Origin: Lepiota brunneoincarnata
Taxonomy: Eukaryota; Basidiomycota; Agaricomycetes; Agaricales; Agaricaceae
DNA: 64,000 nucleotides
Assembly (NCBI GenBank): GCA_023014365.1
Contig: JAEBUN010000003.1
Span: 1-64,000 of the forward strand
Reading direction: 5' to 3'
A program made the position numbers and the translations under genes. The notes beneath the pieces were generated by a model. The model did not search any database and was not told the origin of the DNA. It saw nothing but the letters and a program-made list of their open reading frames with translations. How positions within the stretch are numbered: the first letter of the stretch is position 1; each line of letters begins with the position of its first letter. Positions 12,211 through 22,899 of the stretch are shown here, piece by piece.

Positions 12211-15200
12211 ATGTCGTCGTCCGCCAGAAGTCTCTTCTGGCTCCGCGTTCGTCCTCCGCTCACTCCTTCTCCTCGCCTCCGTACCCGCTTCCGTCTTGGC
12301 CTGCCCCTTGCCGTACCCCTCCAGCGCTCGCCGCCGCTCTCTGCCGCGTCTGCCGCCCCTGCCCGACACTATACCACCCCGCCTCCCGGGGGCCAGCAGG
12401 GCTTTCCAGCATTCAGTCTCGCGCCTCAGGGCAAGGGCGAAGCACTTAAGCAATATGTATGCGCCTGTCGCGTATATTCAGTCTCACTCACCACCATAGC
12501 AGAGCACAGACCTCACCGCGCTTGCGAGGGCGGGCAAGCTCGACCCCACCATTGGCAGGGATGAAGGTGCGCGCACTTCGTCACCCAAGCACAACTCGAG
12601 CATGCTTCTGAACTTGACTTGCAGAGATTCGTCGTACCATTCAGAGTGTGTGGCACTTCGTTTCCCTTGTACGCGTGTTGACCGTTTGGGCAGTTTTATC
12701 TCGTCGCACAAAGTCAAACCCAGTCCTTATCGGACCACCAGGAGTGGGGAAGACTGCAATAATTGAGGGTCCTCGCTAGCCGTATCGTCTCTAAAGAGGT
12801 TCCTGAGGTATACTTACTCTTTCTTCCACTACCTCATGTCTGACGTCACCCAGTCGCTGCAAGACAAACGCGTGCTTTCCATTGACCTCTCGTCTATCTT
12901 GGCTGGCTCGGGTATAAGAGGCCAGTTTGAGGAGAAATTCAAGGCTTTGTTGCGAGATATAGAGGAAGAGGCGAGTTCCTTGATACTCTACCCTGCCAGT
13001 TCTTCTCGTTAATTCCTCCTTCTAGTCGGGCAAAATTATATGTTTCATCGACGAAATTCGTAAGAATCGCGGTTGAGATCACCTCGCTCATCCCCTTATC
13101 ACCATGATAGACGTTCTTTTCCAGCTGGGCAAAGCCGAAGGCAGCATTGACGCTGGCCAAATGATCAAACCTGCCCTTGCTCGTGGTCTCCAACTAGTCG
13201 GTGCCACAACGAGTATGCCGTCACATCTTACTCTCACAAAATTCGATCTAGACTCATTTGGTCGACTACAGCTGATGAATATCGCAAAACCATCGGCAAA
13301 GATGCCGCTCTCGAACGTCGTTTCCAACCAGTCACTATTGACGAACCCACTGTCGCGTCCACGATTTCTATTCTCCGCGGTCTCAAACCTCGCTACGAGG
13401 TTCACCATGGTGTGGAGATATCTGATGGTGCACTGGTGACAGCCGCCTGTCTATAGCGCCCGTTATATTTCGGACCGTTTCTTGCCTGACAAAGCTATCG
13501 ATCTGGTCGACGAAGCTGCCTCGGCTTTGAGACTGGCACAAGAGAGCAAGCCAGGACGAGTTGGAACATCTGGATCGAGAAATTGTCACACTACAGATTG
13601 AACTTGAGAGTTTGAAAAAGGAAACGGATGTTTTCAGCGTGGAGAGGAGGGAGAAGGTCGAGGCTGACCTAGAAGAGAAGAAGAGGGAAGCAGACGAATT
13701 GACTAGGATCTGGAGACAGGGTGCGCCACTTTCTGATTCATGTTTCTCCAACAACTGATGCCTGTTCCCTGCATAGAACGCGCCCGTTTGGATAACATTA
13801 AGGACGTCAAGAAGAAACTTGAAGACACCAAGCATCAACTCGAAGTCGCCCAACGTCAAGGTGAATACGAGCTTGCCTCGCGGCTCCGATACGCTACCAT
13901 TCCGGAGCTTGAGGAGCAACTCCCCAAGGGAGAGGAAAAGGCGGACGAGGAAGCGCCCCTCACCATGTTCCATGATCGAGTAACAAGTAGTGATATTTCG
14001 AGGGTTGTGGCCAAGGCCACGGGGATACCGGTTACCAACCTTCTCAAGGGCGAGAGGGATAAACTTGTTCATGTGAGTTTTGTTTCTATAAATTTCACGC
14101 CTGAATATATTTGGCTGATTTCTTTTTTTACCAGATGGAAGACTCCCTGAAGAAGCGAGTGGTCGGGCAGGATCATGTCGTCGCATCTATCAGCGATGCT
14201 GTTCGGATCTCCCGTGCGGGACTCCAGGCTCCCAATCGTCCCGTTGCGTCTTTCCTATTCCTGGGTCCCACTGGTGTTGGCAAGGTTGGTTCATCACTTC
14301 TCACACACTGTGATATTTGTGGCGGCTCACTAAGATCCACCTTGCTCCGGTGCGGCGTTTAGACTGAACTCTGCAAGGCGTTAGCAGCTTTCTTGTTTAA
14401 TGATGAACAACGTGGATTGATTACTATCAATATGTCGGAGGTGAGTTCCTTTTCCGCTTCGGCTTCTAGAAGGCGAGAGTAGGGCGCTGATGGATGCTTG
14501 TAGTACCACGACAGGCATACGATCTCTCGACTTATCGGTGCTGCTCCTGGATATGTTGGGTTTGAAGAGGGTGGTCAGCTCACTGAGGCTGTTAGGCGAA
14601 AACCTTATGGTACGGTGTCAGCTTGTTTTGTCCTCTCCGCACTGACTAATGGTTCCACGTCAGCCGTGGTGTTGCTCGACGAGCTCGAAAAAGCTCACAA
14701 AGACGTGGCCATGATTCTCCTCCAGATTTTGGACGAAGGCACCATCACAGACAGCCAGGGCCGCAAAGTCGACTTCAAGGTAAATGATCACCCCAGTGCT
14801 TCCCATTCTATTTCCGACTCGTGGTGCATTTCCATCAGAATACCATCATCTGCCTGACGAGCAATCTCGGCAGCGACATCTTCGCCCACCCATCTGCAAC
14901 CGATTCCAACGGAATCGTCACCTCGAGCGCCAAATCCGAAGTCCTTGAACGCACGTCTGAGTACTTCCCCCCCGAACTTCTTAATCGCCTCGACTCGATC
15001 CTCGTTTTCAACAAACTCGCTAAACAATCTATCCTTCAAATTGTCGACCTCCGCCTTTCGGACGTCGCGAACCGTCTTCAGTCGCGTCGGATCACGATGA
15101 ATGTGGCGAATGAGGCGAGAGAGTTGCTGGCAGAATTGGGGTACTCGGAGGTGTACGGTGCACGGGCGATTGCAAGGATTGTGAGGACGGATGTGTTGTT

Positions 15201-15402
15201 CCCACTTGCGCAAAAGTTGTTGAGGGGGACGATTAGGGATGGGGATGTGGTTAAGGTAGGGGTGAGTAAAGGAGGAAAGATTGAGGTGGAAGATAATCAT
15301 TTGCCGGATGATTCTGTTGTACAAGAGGGTAGTGCCGGGGTGGCTGGGGTTGGGTCTGAGGTGAGCCCGGTGGATGAGGAGATGGATGAGGAGAAGGTTT
15401 GA
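12211..15402 (+). CDS. HSP78: Mitochondrial ClpB-type AAA+ disaggregase Hsp78
   Basis: Hsp78 is the matrix hexameric ATPase that resolubilises aggregated proteins with mitochondrial Hsp70. I place 14 exons: 12211-12456, 12500-12566, 12625-12645, 12694-12807, 12854-12974, 13026-13059, 13111-13212, 13272-13720, 13777-14072, 14135-14284, 14363-14440, 14504-14609, 14664-14779 and 14839-15402. The first about 55 residues are Arg/Ser/Leu-rich, end in RHYTT and lack acids, a typical presequence. The ClpB N-domain is absent, as in yeast Hsp78. NBD1 has [14 protein letters not shown] and [10 protein letters not shown] coiled-coil M domain spans about 13560-13860. NBD2 has GPTGVGK split by an intron from [21 protein letters not shown] and sensor-2 GARAI. 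Single extra bases near 12771, 12974, 13448 and 13552 break the frame; removing each restores family sequence. Sequence error is likelier than loss of this conserved gene. Confidence 0.92.
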
Positions 15403-15890
15403 CGTGCTGGGGGTGATAAGTTACATTTATTTTGCATTTCATTCTCATCATGTGTATTTGTAGCCTAGATATCGTAGCACACCACTCCTTTTGTCCACGC
15501 CACCCCTCTCATACTTCGAATTAGATGTAGCATATATCAAACCCCAATATACTCGTACCCAAATCTCACAACACAATTACGAGGGATCAGTAGGGGCGCG
15601 TTAATCATTGGTATCGTTACCTGATTTGGGATTAGGGAAGGAGTGGGAGAAGGGGCAGGATTTGTAGCACTATCAGTGAGATCTGCTGTGCTCCCAGCAC
15701 GGGGGCATGGCTCTCCAACCTGATACCACACTGTATTTCGGAGGTTGCTTAGGGTGCCATTCTAGCAGCACAGATAAAGCTCAGACCTGCAATGAGGACA
15801 TCTCATAGATTTCACGAGATCAGCATCCAGTAACGTGCTGAGAGTCGAAGCGAAATGGAAGCAAGTATTCAGTCATCTACATTTGAGGGA
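15403..15890. other. Intergenic, HSP78 to NACHT cluster
   Basis: The first about 80 bp are the likely 3' end of HSP78. From about 15490 on, the DNA matches 18575-18790, the spacer between the two NACHT genes (for example the stretch around GCTCCCAGCACGGGGGC). The tandem duplication therefore includes downstream flanking sequence. No independent gene is visible. Confidence 0.5.
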
Positions 15891-18570
15891 TCAGGGTTTA
15901 TTTAGGCAAGTAAAACACAACTCAGCATCCCGATTCCTTGGATCAACGACCCGCCCCATTACAATTGCGGACCCGTCAAGCCCGGTAAATAGAATTACTG
16001 GTTGTCTTGGAGACATTTTCTGCACCAATTTTAATTCCTCTCGGAAGTGCTGCATACATGCGCAGGGACCAGTTGGAGCATAGATATACCTCTCCGCAGC
16101 AAAGCAACTCACAAACTGGATCCTGTTTGCAGAATGCTGTAACAAAGTGAGAACTCAGGCTTTGCCAACTATCATCATGTTCAGCACACCTGTTGCCGAC
16201 CACATTTTGATTCAAGGTATTCCAGTGAGAGATGGGATTTGGAACGATGGCTCCGGAACAAGCGTTGTGGATTGTTGATACACGTTGAAGCAAGTTTCTC
16301 AATAGGAATAACAAAATCGTTGCCTTGAGAGAGGGGCTCGGAGAAGATTCTACTATCCTGGGCTTTGATTCAGTTTGGGTTAATCTACTATATTAGGCAG
16401 AACGTACCTCAGAGTTCCTTGCAGGCCATTCCTGTAATTCCGCAAACACTCCGGGAAGATGCATCACCTTCAGACCATGTGAAAATGCGGGATCGATGTC
16501 AGACAGCCGATTTAGATCCTTGAGGGACAAAACCAGCTGTCGGCTCGCATGATCGTACAAGCTGAATTGCATCTTTATCTTCAAATGATCATCTTGGTGT
16601 GGCCAGAAGAGCTCAATTTGACCACAAGCATCCCTGATATTTTTCACAGGCCCTGTACCCTTTGTCGTCTGCATTTACAGCCTATGGCAGCATGGTGGCG
16701 GGACTCACGTTCTGGGACTTGCTCGAGTATCCTGCGTGCGGACTGCCAATTCTGCTCAGCATATCCGCTTTCGATATCTGGGAACCTTTTGTTGAGGTAG
16801 TCTGTGAATGATTTGTGGTATGCTTGTACACCAGCTTTTGCGCCAGCCTCTGGTGCCGGGATATCTAGAACCGAGTGCAGGACACGAAGTGCACCGTACG
16901 CAGGCAGTAAAACGGATCCCGAACCAGTCACATGTAGCAGCAAGGCTATTGAAGTCCTCGTCGTTATAGCATTTCTGAGCTGTCTGGTAAAGATCTTTTT
17001 GGCTGTAGGGGAGGTATTTGCTTGGGATACGGATTGACAATGTGATCATAGAGCATATGAAGTTGAGGCCATAGGATCAGTAGTTCCCTTCATTATCGCG
17101 TCCTGCGCGGTCGATGACAACCAGCAACAGTTGCAACTGTGATTCCGGGTCACCATATTCCAGGATCGTCAATGAACTTCACAGCGGCAGACGAATAGGC
17201 AAATAGGCCCTTTGCAGGCGGCAGCGATGAGGACGAAGTCTTTTTCTTGAGGCCACTGGCGTAGGAATTTGAGTGATGTGTGTTTTTGCCTGATCTGCTC
17301 CAGCGCGGCGCGAAGGTGCCGCTCGACGTCGGCACAGGCTTCATCAGAGTCAACGGAAATCTCCTCTTTCTCATAAATATGCGCATATTCTGGTTGATCG
17401 AAGAATGCGGTGATGTGAGGCTCCGGACGACTGGCAACAATCCAGAGGAGCGGGGCTGAAGGGTATTGGGAAACGAATTGAGCAACGAGGTCGAGCAACC
17501 GGCATTGAGCAGCAGGGTCGCAACACTCATCGAGACCATCGATTAGGACCAAGAGAGGTGTGGATTCAGGTGTATAAGCTCCCGGTAGCGAAGGGTTTCA
17601 CAACAAAGTGATTGAGCTGAACCTCTAAGGACTTCTTCGGTAGCGTTGGATCCAACGCGACAGATGTCCTGATATAATCATGGTAGGGTTCATGTTGCGT
17701 AGCAATCTGGTAAGCCAAGGTTGGGATGACTTTGGATGCGTCATCACGAACATTGACTCTGAAGAAAATGGACGCCTTGGTGCTGGAAATTGACTCCGCA
17801 ACACTTTGCATAATCGCCGATTTTCCCACCCCAGCAGGACCGACAATCCAAAGCAAGCGCTTGAGACGCCCACGAGCTTCGAGGAAAGCTTGTGCTCGCT
17901 TGATGCTCGATAACCGGGTACCAGGATGGCACCGAGGAGGGGGATCACGATCGGATGAGTCGAACGCGGCATCCGGCATCGTGTGCCTGAGGAAATTGGC
18001 CATGACTAGTGGTTAGCCTGTGCATCAGAGAAACGCCGACGGAGAGATCAGAAAACACTGACATTGGCCCTTATCGACCATTTGCACATTTTGCAGAACC
18101 GAATTGTTGATGACCGTATTTGTAGCATGAGAGAATATACCGGAGGCTGGCGGTGTATCCATTAGGCCGCTAGGCGTTCGCCCCGGATGGTGATTGCGCC
18201 GCTCTACGGAACAATCTGATGACAAGAACTTCGAGGGCTAAGCAGGTGCAAAACCGTGGGTGACAACTAGAAATCCAGACCTTGTTCGTTTACTCGACTG
18301 CTCGAGTCTGCCTGGGCCATATATTACTTGGTATGTTGCAGGAAGCCTCGGGTTTAGATCCCTGATCAACGGCTACAACAAACCTTAAGATTGCTGGTGG
18401 AAGCCAAGCGTCGCCACAAGTGGTCGAAAGCGTGTATGATCCTGAGAGGGGTGATCCTCGCTGTTTGAATTAATTGTGGCAGTGAGAAGGTCACGTTGCC
18501 AAACCAGCCATGTTTGACAGCCTCTCACGAGCTGCCGAGTGCTTGTATGCCAGCGTTCGGTCAATTCGAG
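15480..18570. repeat. Tandem duplication, unit 1 (NACHT gene plus flanks)
   Basis: This unit aligns with 18575-21500 at an offset of about 2.9-3.1 kb across the whole NACHT gene and across both flanks. For example, the upstream flank at 18370-18500 matches 21310-21430. Similarity is high, and differences are substitutions plus many one-base indels. The direct head-to-tail layout indicates unequal exchange or replication slippage rather than retroposition, because introns are kept. Confidence 0.85.
15891..18162 (-). pseudogene. NACHT NTPase, degraded tandem copy
   Basis: NACHT proteins are signal-transducing P-loop NTPases; in fungi many act in non-self recognition. Reading from 18162 leftwards, ATG is followed by DTPPASGIFSHATN and SVLQNVQM. 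After a short intron comes ANFLRHTMPDAAFDSSDRDPP, then Walker A GPAGVGKS (about 17825) and Walker B VLIDGLDEC (about 17530). The C-terminal exons include QIELFWPHQDD and VILFTGLDGSAIVMG. Compared with the neighbouring copy, the reading frame is broken by single extra bases at least near 17575, 17213, 17162, 17085 and 17070, and again near the C-terminus. Unlike the right copy it keeps an in-frame ATG just before the N-terminal motif. I call it a pseudogene, but sequence errors could contribute. Confidence 0.75.
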
Positions 18571-18574
18571 CTTT

Positions 18575-21500
18575 TTGTCCACGCCACTCCTTTTGATACA
18601 TTGAATAATTGGTTGTAGCATCCTATCAAATCCCAAGATAATTGTGCCCATACCCTGGCACAGCACGATGCGGCCCGTTGTGCTCACAGCACGGGGGCTT
18701 CCAGAGAGCCAGATAGGGCATTCCTCAGAGTCGCATAGCTCGAGAGTGACATCTTTCGCATCGTGATGATGCATGTATGTACATTGAGCTGAAATGGAGG
18801 CAAGCATTCAAGTGAAGCTTTATGGATTTATTTAGCCAAGTAAAACACAATTCGGCAGTCCTGATCCCTGGGATGAACGACCCGCCCCATCACAATTGCG
18901 GACCCGTCAAGCCCAGTGAATAGAACCACCAGCTCTCTCGGGGACTTTTTCCTCACCAAGTCTAGTTCCTCTTGGAATTGTCGCACACAGGCGCAGAGGC
19001 CGGTTGGGGCATAGATATACCTCTCCGCGGAAAAGTAACCAGTAAAATCGACCTCGTGTGCAGTGTGCTGTAACAGGATGAGAACTCAGACTTGTCAACT
19101 ATCACGTTCAGCGCACCGGTTGTTGACCACATTTTGATATAAGTTTTTCCGGATAGGAGCGGGATTTGGAACAATGGCTCCAGAATAGACGTTGTGGATC
19201 GTTGATACACATTGAAGCGAGTTTCTCAATAGAAATGACGAAATCGTTGCCTTGCGAGAGGGGCATGGAGAGGATTCTTTTGCCCTGAGCTTTGATTCAG
19301 TTTGGGCTAATCCACTATATTAGACAGAATGTACCTTAGATGTCCTTGCAGGGCCATTCCTGTAATTCCGCAAACACTCCAGGAAGATACATCACCTTCA
19401 GACCGTGTGAGAACGTGGGATCGACATCAGACAGCCGATCTATATCCCTGATGGACAAAACGAGTTGGCGGCTGGCACGATCGTACAAGCTGAATTGCAT
19501 CTTTATCCTCAAACGGTCATCTCGGTGTGGCCAGAAGAGCTCAATTTGACCACATGCGTCCCTGAATGTTTTTCACGGATCCTGTAACCTTTGTCGTCTG
19601 CATTTATAGCCTATGACAGCATGGAAGGACTCACGTTCTGGGACTTGCTCGAGTATCCTGCGTGCGGACTGCCAATTCTGCTCAGTATATCCACTTTCAA
19701 TGTCTGAGAACCTTTTCTTGAGGTAGTCTGTGAATGATTTGTGATATGCTTGTACACTGGCTTTTGCGCCAGCCTCTGGTGCCGGGATATCTAGAACCGA
19801 GTGCAGGACACGAAGTGCACCATACGCAGCGGTAAAACGGATCCCGAACCAGTCACATGTAGCAGCAAGGTTATTAAAATCCACATCGTTCATGGTATCC
19901 TCGAGTTGCATGGCAAAGATTGTTTTGGCTGTAGGGAGGTATTCACTTGGGATACGATCTACAATGTGATCGTAGAGCATATGAAGTTGAGCCATAGGAT
20001 CAGTATTTCCTTCATGATAGCGCCCTGCGCGGTCGATGACAACCAGCAAGCGTTGTAGCTGTGACTCCGGATCACCATACTCTGGATCGTCAATGAACTT
20101 CACAGAGGCAGATGAATAGGCAAATAGGCCCTTCGCAGCGGCGGCAATGAGGGTGAATTCTTTTTCTTGGGGCCACTGGCGCAGGAATTTGAGTGCGACG
20201 TGTTGTTGCCTTATCTGCTCCAACGCAGCGCGAAGCTGCCGCTCGACGTCAGCACAAGCTTCATCAGAGTCAACGGAAATCTCCTCTTTCTCATAAACAT
20301 GGGCATATTCTGGTTGATCGAAGAATGCAGTGATATGAGGCTCCGGACGACTGCAGACGATCCAGAGGAGCGGGGCTGAGGGGTGATGCGAAACGAATTT
20401 GGCGATGAGGTCGAGTAGCCGGCATTGAGCAGCAGGGTCGCGACATTCATCGAGACCATCGATTAGGACCAAGAGAGGTATGGATTCAGCGTATGTGCTC
20501 CTAGTGGTGAAAGGTTTTACAACGAATTGATTGAATTGGACTTCTAAGGACTTCTTCGGTAGTGTTGGGTCCAAGGCAACAGATGTCCTGATATAATCGT
20601 GGTAGGACGCGTGTTGCGTGGCGATCTGGAAAGCGAAGGTCGGGATGACTTTCGCTACATCGTCACGAACTTTGATTCTGAGGAAAATGGACACCTTGGA
20701 GCTAGGAGTTGACTCCGCTACACTTTGCATAATCGCTGATTTCCCCACCCCAGCAGGACCGACAATCCAAAGCAAGCGCCTGAGACGCCCACGAGCTTCG
20801 AAAAAAGCATGCGCTCGCTTCATACTTGATAGCCGAGTACCAGGATGGCACCGAGGAGGGGGATCCCGATCAGACGAATCGAACGCGGCGTCCGGCATCG
20901 TGTGCTTGAGGAATTTGGCCATGGCTAGTGATTGGCCCGTGTGTTAGAGAAACATCAACGGAGAAGTGAGAAAACGCTGACATAGGCCGGCGTCGGTCAT
21001 TTGTACATTTTGCAGAACTGAGTTGTTGATGACCGTATTTGTAGCATGAGAGAATATACCTGAGGCCGACGGTGTGTCCGGTGAACCGCTAAGCGTTCGC
21101 TCGTGCTGGCGATTGCGTCGCTTTACAGAAAGACTTGATAACAAGAACTTGAACTTCGAGGGCTAAGCAGTGCAAAACCGTACGGGACGACTAGCAATCC
21201 AGACCTTGTTCATCTGCTCGAATGTTGGAGTTGGCCCGGGTCGTATACTCTTTGATGTTCTGCAGAAAGGCCTGATGATAAGACACCTGATCTGGGAATT
21301 CAAGGCTACAACAAACCTTAGGATCGCTGGTGGAAGCCAAGCGTCGCCCCAAGTGGTCGAAAGCTTGTATGCTCCTGAGTGGGGTGATCCATGCTGTTGA
21401 ATTAATTGTGACAGTGAGGTCACGTTGCCGAAATACCAGCTTCGCGCAATAGGGGTTGTGCGAATAGTGAATAATGACAAACTTGATTTGGATCTGACCG
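18575..21500. repeat. Tandem duplication, unit 2
   Basis: This is the right-hand unit of the NACHT duplication. It starts near 18575, where the sequence repeats 15495 onward (CCACGCCACTCC..), and ends near 21430-21500, where similarity to 18500-18560 fades. It contains the better preserved gene. Confidence 0.8.
18828..21085 (-). CDS. NACHT-domain NTPase (NLR-like)
   Basis: This is a fungal NLR-like STAND NTPase, probably cytosolic. Exon 1 (about 21085-20982) encodes PDTPSASGIFSHATNTVINN and SVLQNVQM, resembling the short N-terminal motif of Agaricomycete NACHT proteins. A 57-nt intron follows (20981-20925). Exon 2 (20924-19635) is uninterrupted. It carries RDPPPRCHPGTR, Walker A GPAGVGKS, Walker B LLVLIDGLDEC, then LWIVCSRPEPHI and a helical region. 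No WD40, ankyrin or TPR repeats are visible. Further exons (19581-19335, from 19284, and one ending at 18828) encode QIELFWPH.., SQGNDFVISIEKLAS and VVLFTGLDGSAIVMGRVV, ending in FYLAK. Two extra bases in exon 3 (near 19567 and 19350) break its frame. The ATG seen in the left copy is CCG here, so the true start is unclear. Confidence 0.75.
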
Positions 21501-21957
21501 CTTTGGGAAAGGTACTAGCTGACTCTAATGAGGTAGATGAGGTAGTGACAACTGATAGCAGTGAAGCGGACCCCTGGCTCTGAGCCCACCAGTTCACTTG
21601 CGATTGGTACAGACAACTAGGGATGGTGCAACTCAGGATGAAAGACAGCTCAATAGCTATATTCACTGGCTTTTTGTTTCTAGTATGTTAAAAATTGGAT
21701 TTCTAACTGTTAAAAACTGTTAATAACATTCTATTAATAACCCTTGTGAGTGATGCCAACTTGGCTGCATGTTAACAATGTGAGAAATTGGACCAAGGAA
21801 TTATTCATACAACCCTATTGCACAAGCTGTCGAGCCCTTGCTGCACTGTCTTTGAAGAGGTTCTCAAGATATACACATTCTCTCTTCACATCACTCTGTT
21901 GCAATATAAGCATGTTGTAAGGGGAACTCCAGGTCATCGCTCACAACTGCAGACTCG
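21501..21957. other. AT-rich intergenic region
   Basis: No gene is visible. From about 21690 to 21740 there is a run of TGTTAA/TTAATAA words of unknown meaning. The segment ends at the hAT-type insertion, whose left target-site duplication CAGACTCG occupies 21950-21957. Confidence 0.45.
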
Positions 21958-22422
21958 TAGTGCACATCACAGGTAACCCATGGGTCACTCAACCTCTACC
22001 CGTACCCGTACCCACGTGAAACCCGTACCCATGCTCGTGGGTATGGGTACAGGTGGGTACGGGTACAGGTACTTGCGGGTTACATGGGTATGGAAACCCG
22101 TGTGGGTTGGCACCATGGGTTCACGTCGTAGATAGTAGATTAGCAACTTTCCGTCATGTAGTTATCTCAGGTTGGGTTGTGAGACACATTGCGAGTTTTG
22201 ATAGAGCTGGAGCTATTCTGATGGGAGTCAACTGTCTCGAAAATATTTGTGGCGTATACTGTACAGTAGTGGTGATTAGAATAATAGTGCCTCAAAAAAA
22301 CCCGCCAGACCTATGCCACGGGTATGGGTTTCATGCAGGTACCTGATGTTGGACCTGCACCCGCACCTGGCCAACCCATACCCGTGTACCTGTGCGGGTT
22401 TGCAAACCTGTGACGTGCACTA
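21958..22422. mobile_element. Non-autonomous hAT-type element (MITE), 465 bp
   Basis: Terminal inverted repeats are TAGTGCACATCACAGGT (21958-21974) and the inverse of TAGTGCACGTCACAGGT (22406-22422), with one mismatch in 17. Flanking both ends is the perfect 8-bp direct repeat CAGACTCG (21950-21957 and 22423-22430). An 8-bp target-site duplication is the hallmark of the hAT superfamily. Inside both ends are imperfect, partly inverted ACCCGTACCC/GGGTACGGGT words (21975-22130 and 22305-22400), which may be subterminal transposase-binding repeats. No transposase frame is present, so the element must be mobilised in trans. Confidence 0.88.
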
Positions 22423-22430
22423 CAGACTCG

Positions 22431-22625
22431 GAATTCCAATTTCCAGCCTTCCTGCACTTGGAAATCTGATCCCCAGCCCTCCTGCACTCGGAAATCTGAT
22501 TTCCAGCCTCCCAATGCTCAGAAATCCGATTTCCAGCCTCCCAATGCTCAGAAATCCGATTTCCTGCCCCCATGGGCCCGGAAATCTGTCCCCTGACACC
22601 CCAGTACTCGGAATTCCCTCCTACA
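22431..22625. repeat. Minisatellite, about 36-bp unit
   Basis: Five to six imperfect copies of a unit containing TTTCCAGCCTCCCAATGCTC and then AGAAATCCGA. Two adjacent copies starting at about 22501 and 22537 are nearly identical with a 36-bp period. The plus strand stays open as a 12-residue repeat (LRNPISSLPM type), but that may be a by-product of the period being a multiple of three. Confidence 0.8.
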
Positions 22626-22792
22626 CCCCTCTGATGCAGACACGAACCCTCACTGGCATGCATGACCCTATCCCAAGCCCATTCCCGACTATACTTACTT
22701 TAGGCATCCCTGACACCTCACAGCCATTTATGTAGAATAGATTACTCAACTTGGACCTTATGGCAGGTAGTATAAGTAGTGTAGATGAGCTT

Positions 22793-22826
22793 GGAGAAAC
22801 CTTACTCGATTCTCTAAGGTTTCTCC
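22793..22826. repeat. Perfect 12-bp inverted repeat (hairpin)
   Basis: GGAGAAACCTTA (22793-22804) and TAAGGTTTCTCC (22815-22826) are perfect inverse copies with a 10-base loop. The hairpin lies near the presumed outer end of the copia LTR. A role as terminator or regulatory structure is possible but unproven. Confidence 0.6.
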
Positions 22827-22899
22827 CTGCTCAGCTGATGCAACATGGCGACCAGGTCACCCTTACACATGTGCCTTACATCGCTTTCCTGTCCATTCC

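Noticed and set aside
21975..22130. ACCCGTACCC / GGGTACGGGT words as telomere-like or centromeric repeat
   Set aside because: They are imperfect, partly inverted and confined to a 465-bp unit with 17-bp inverted termini and an 8-bp target duplication, so they are internal parts of a hAT-type MITE.
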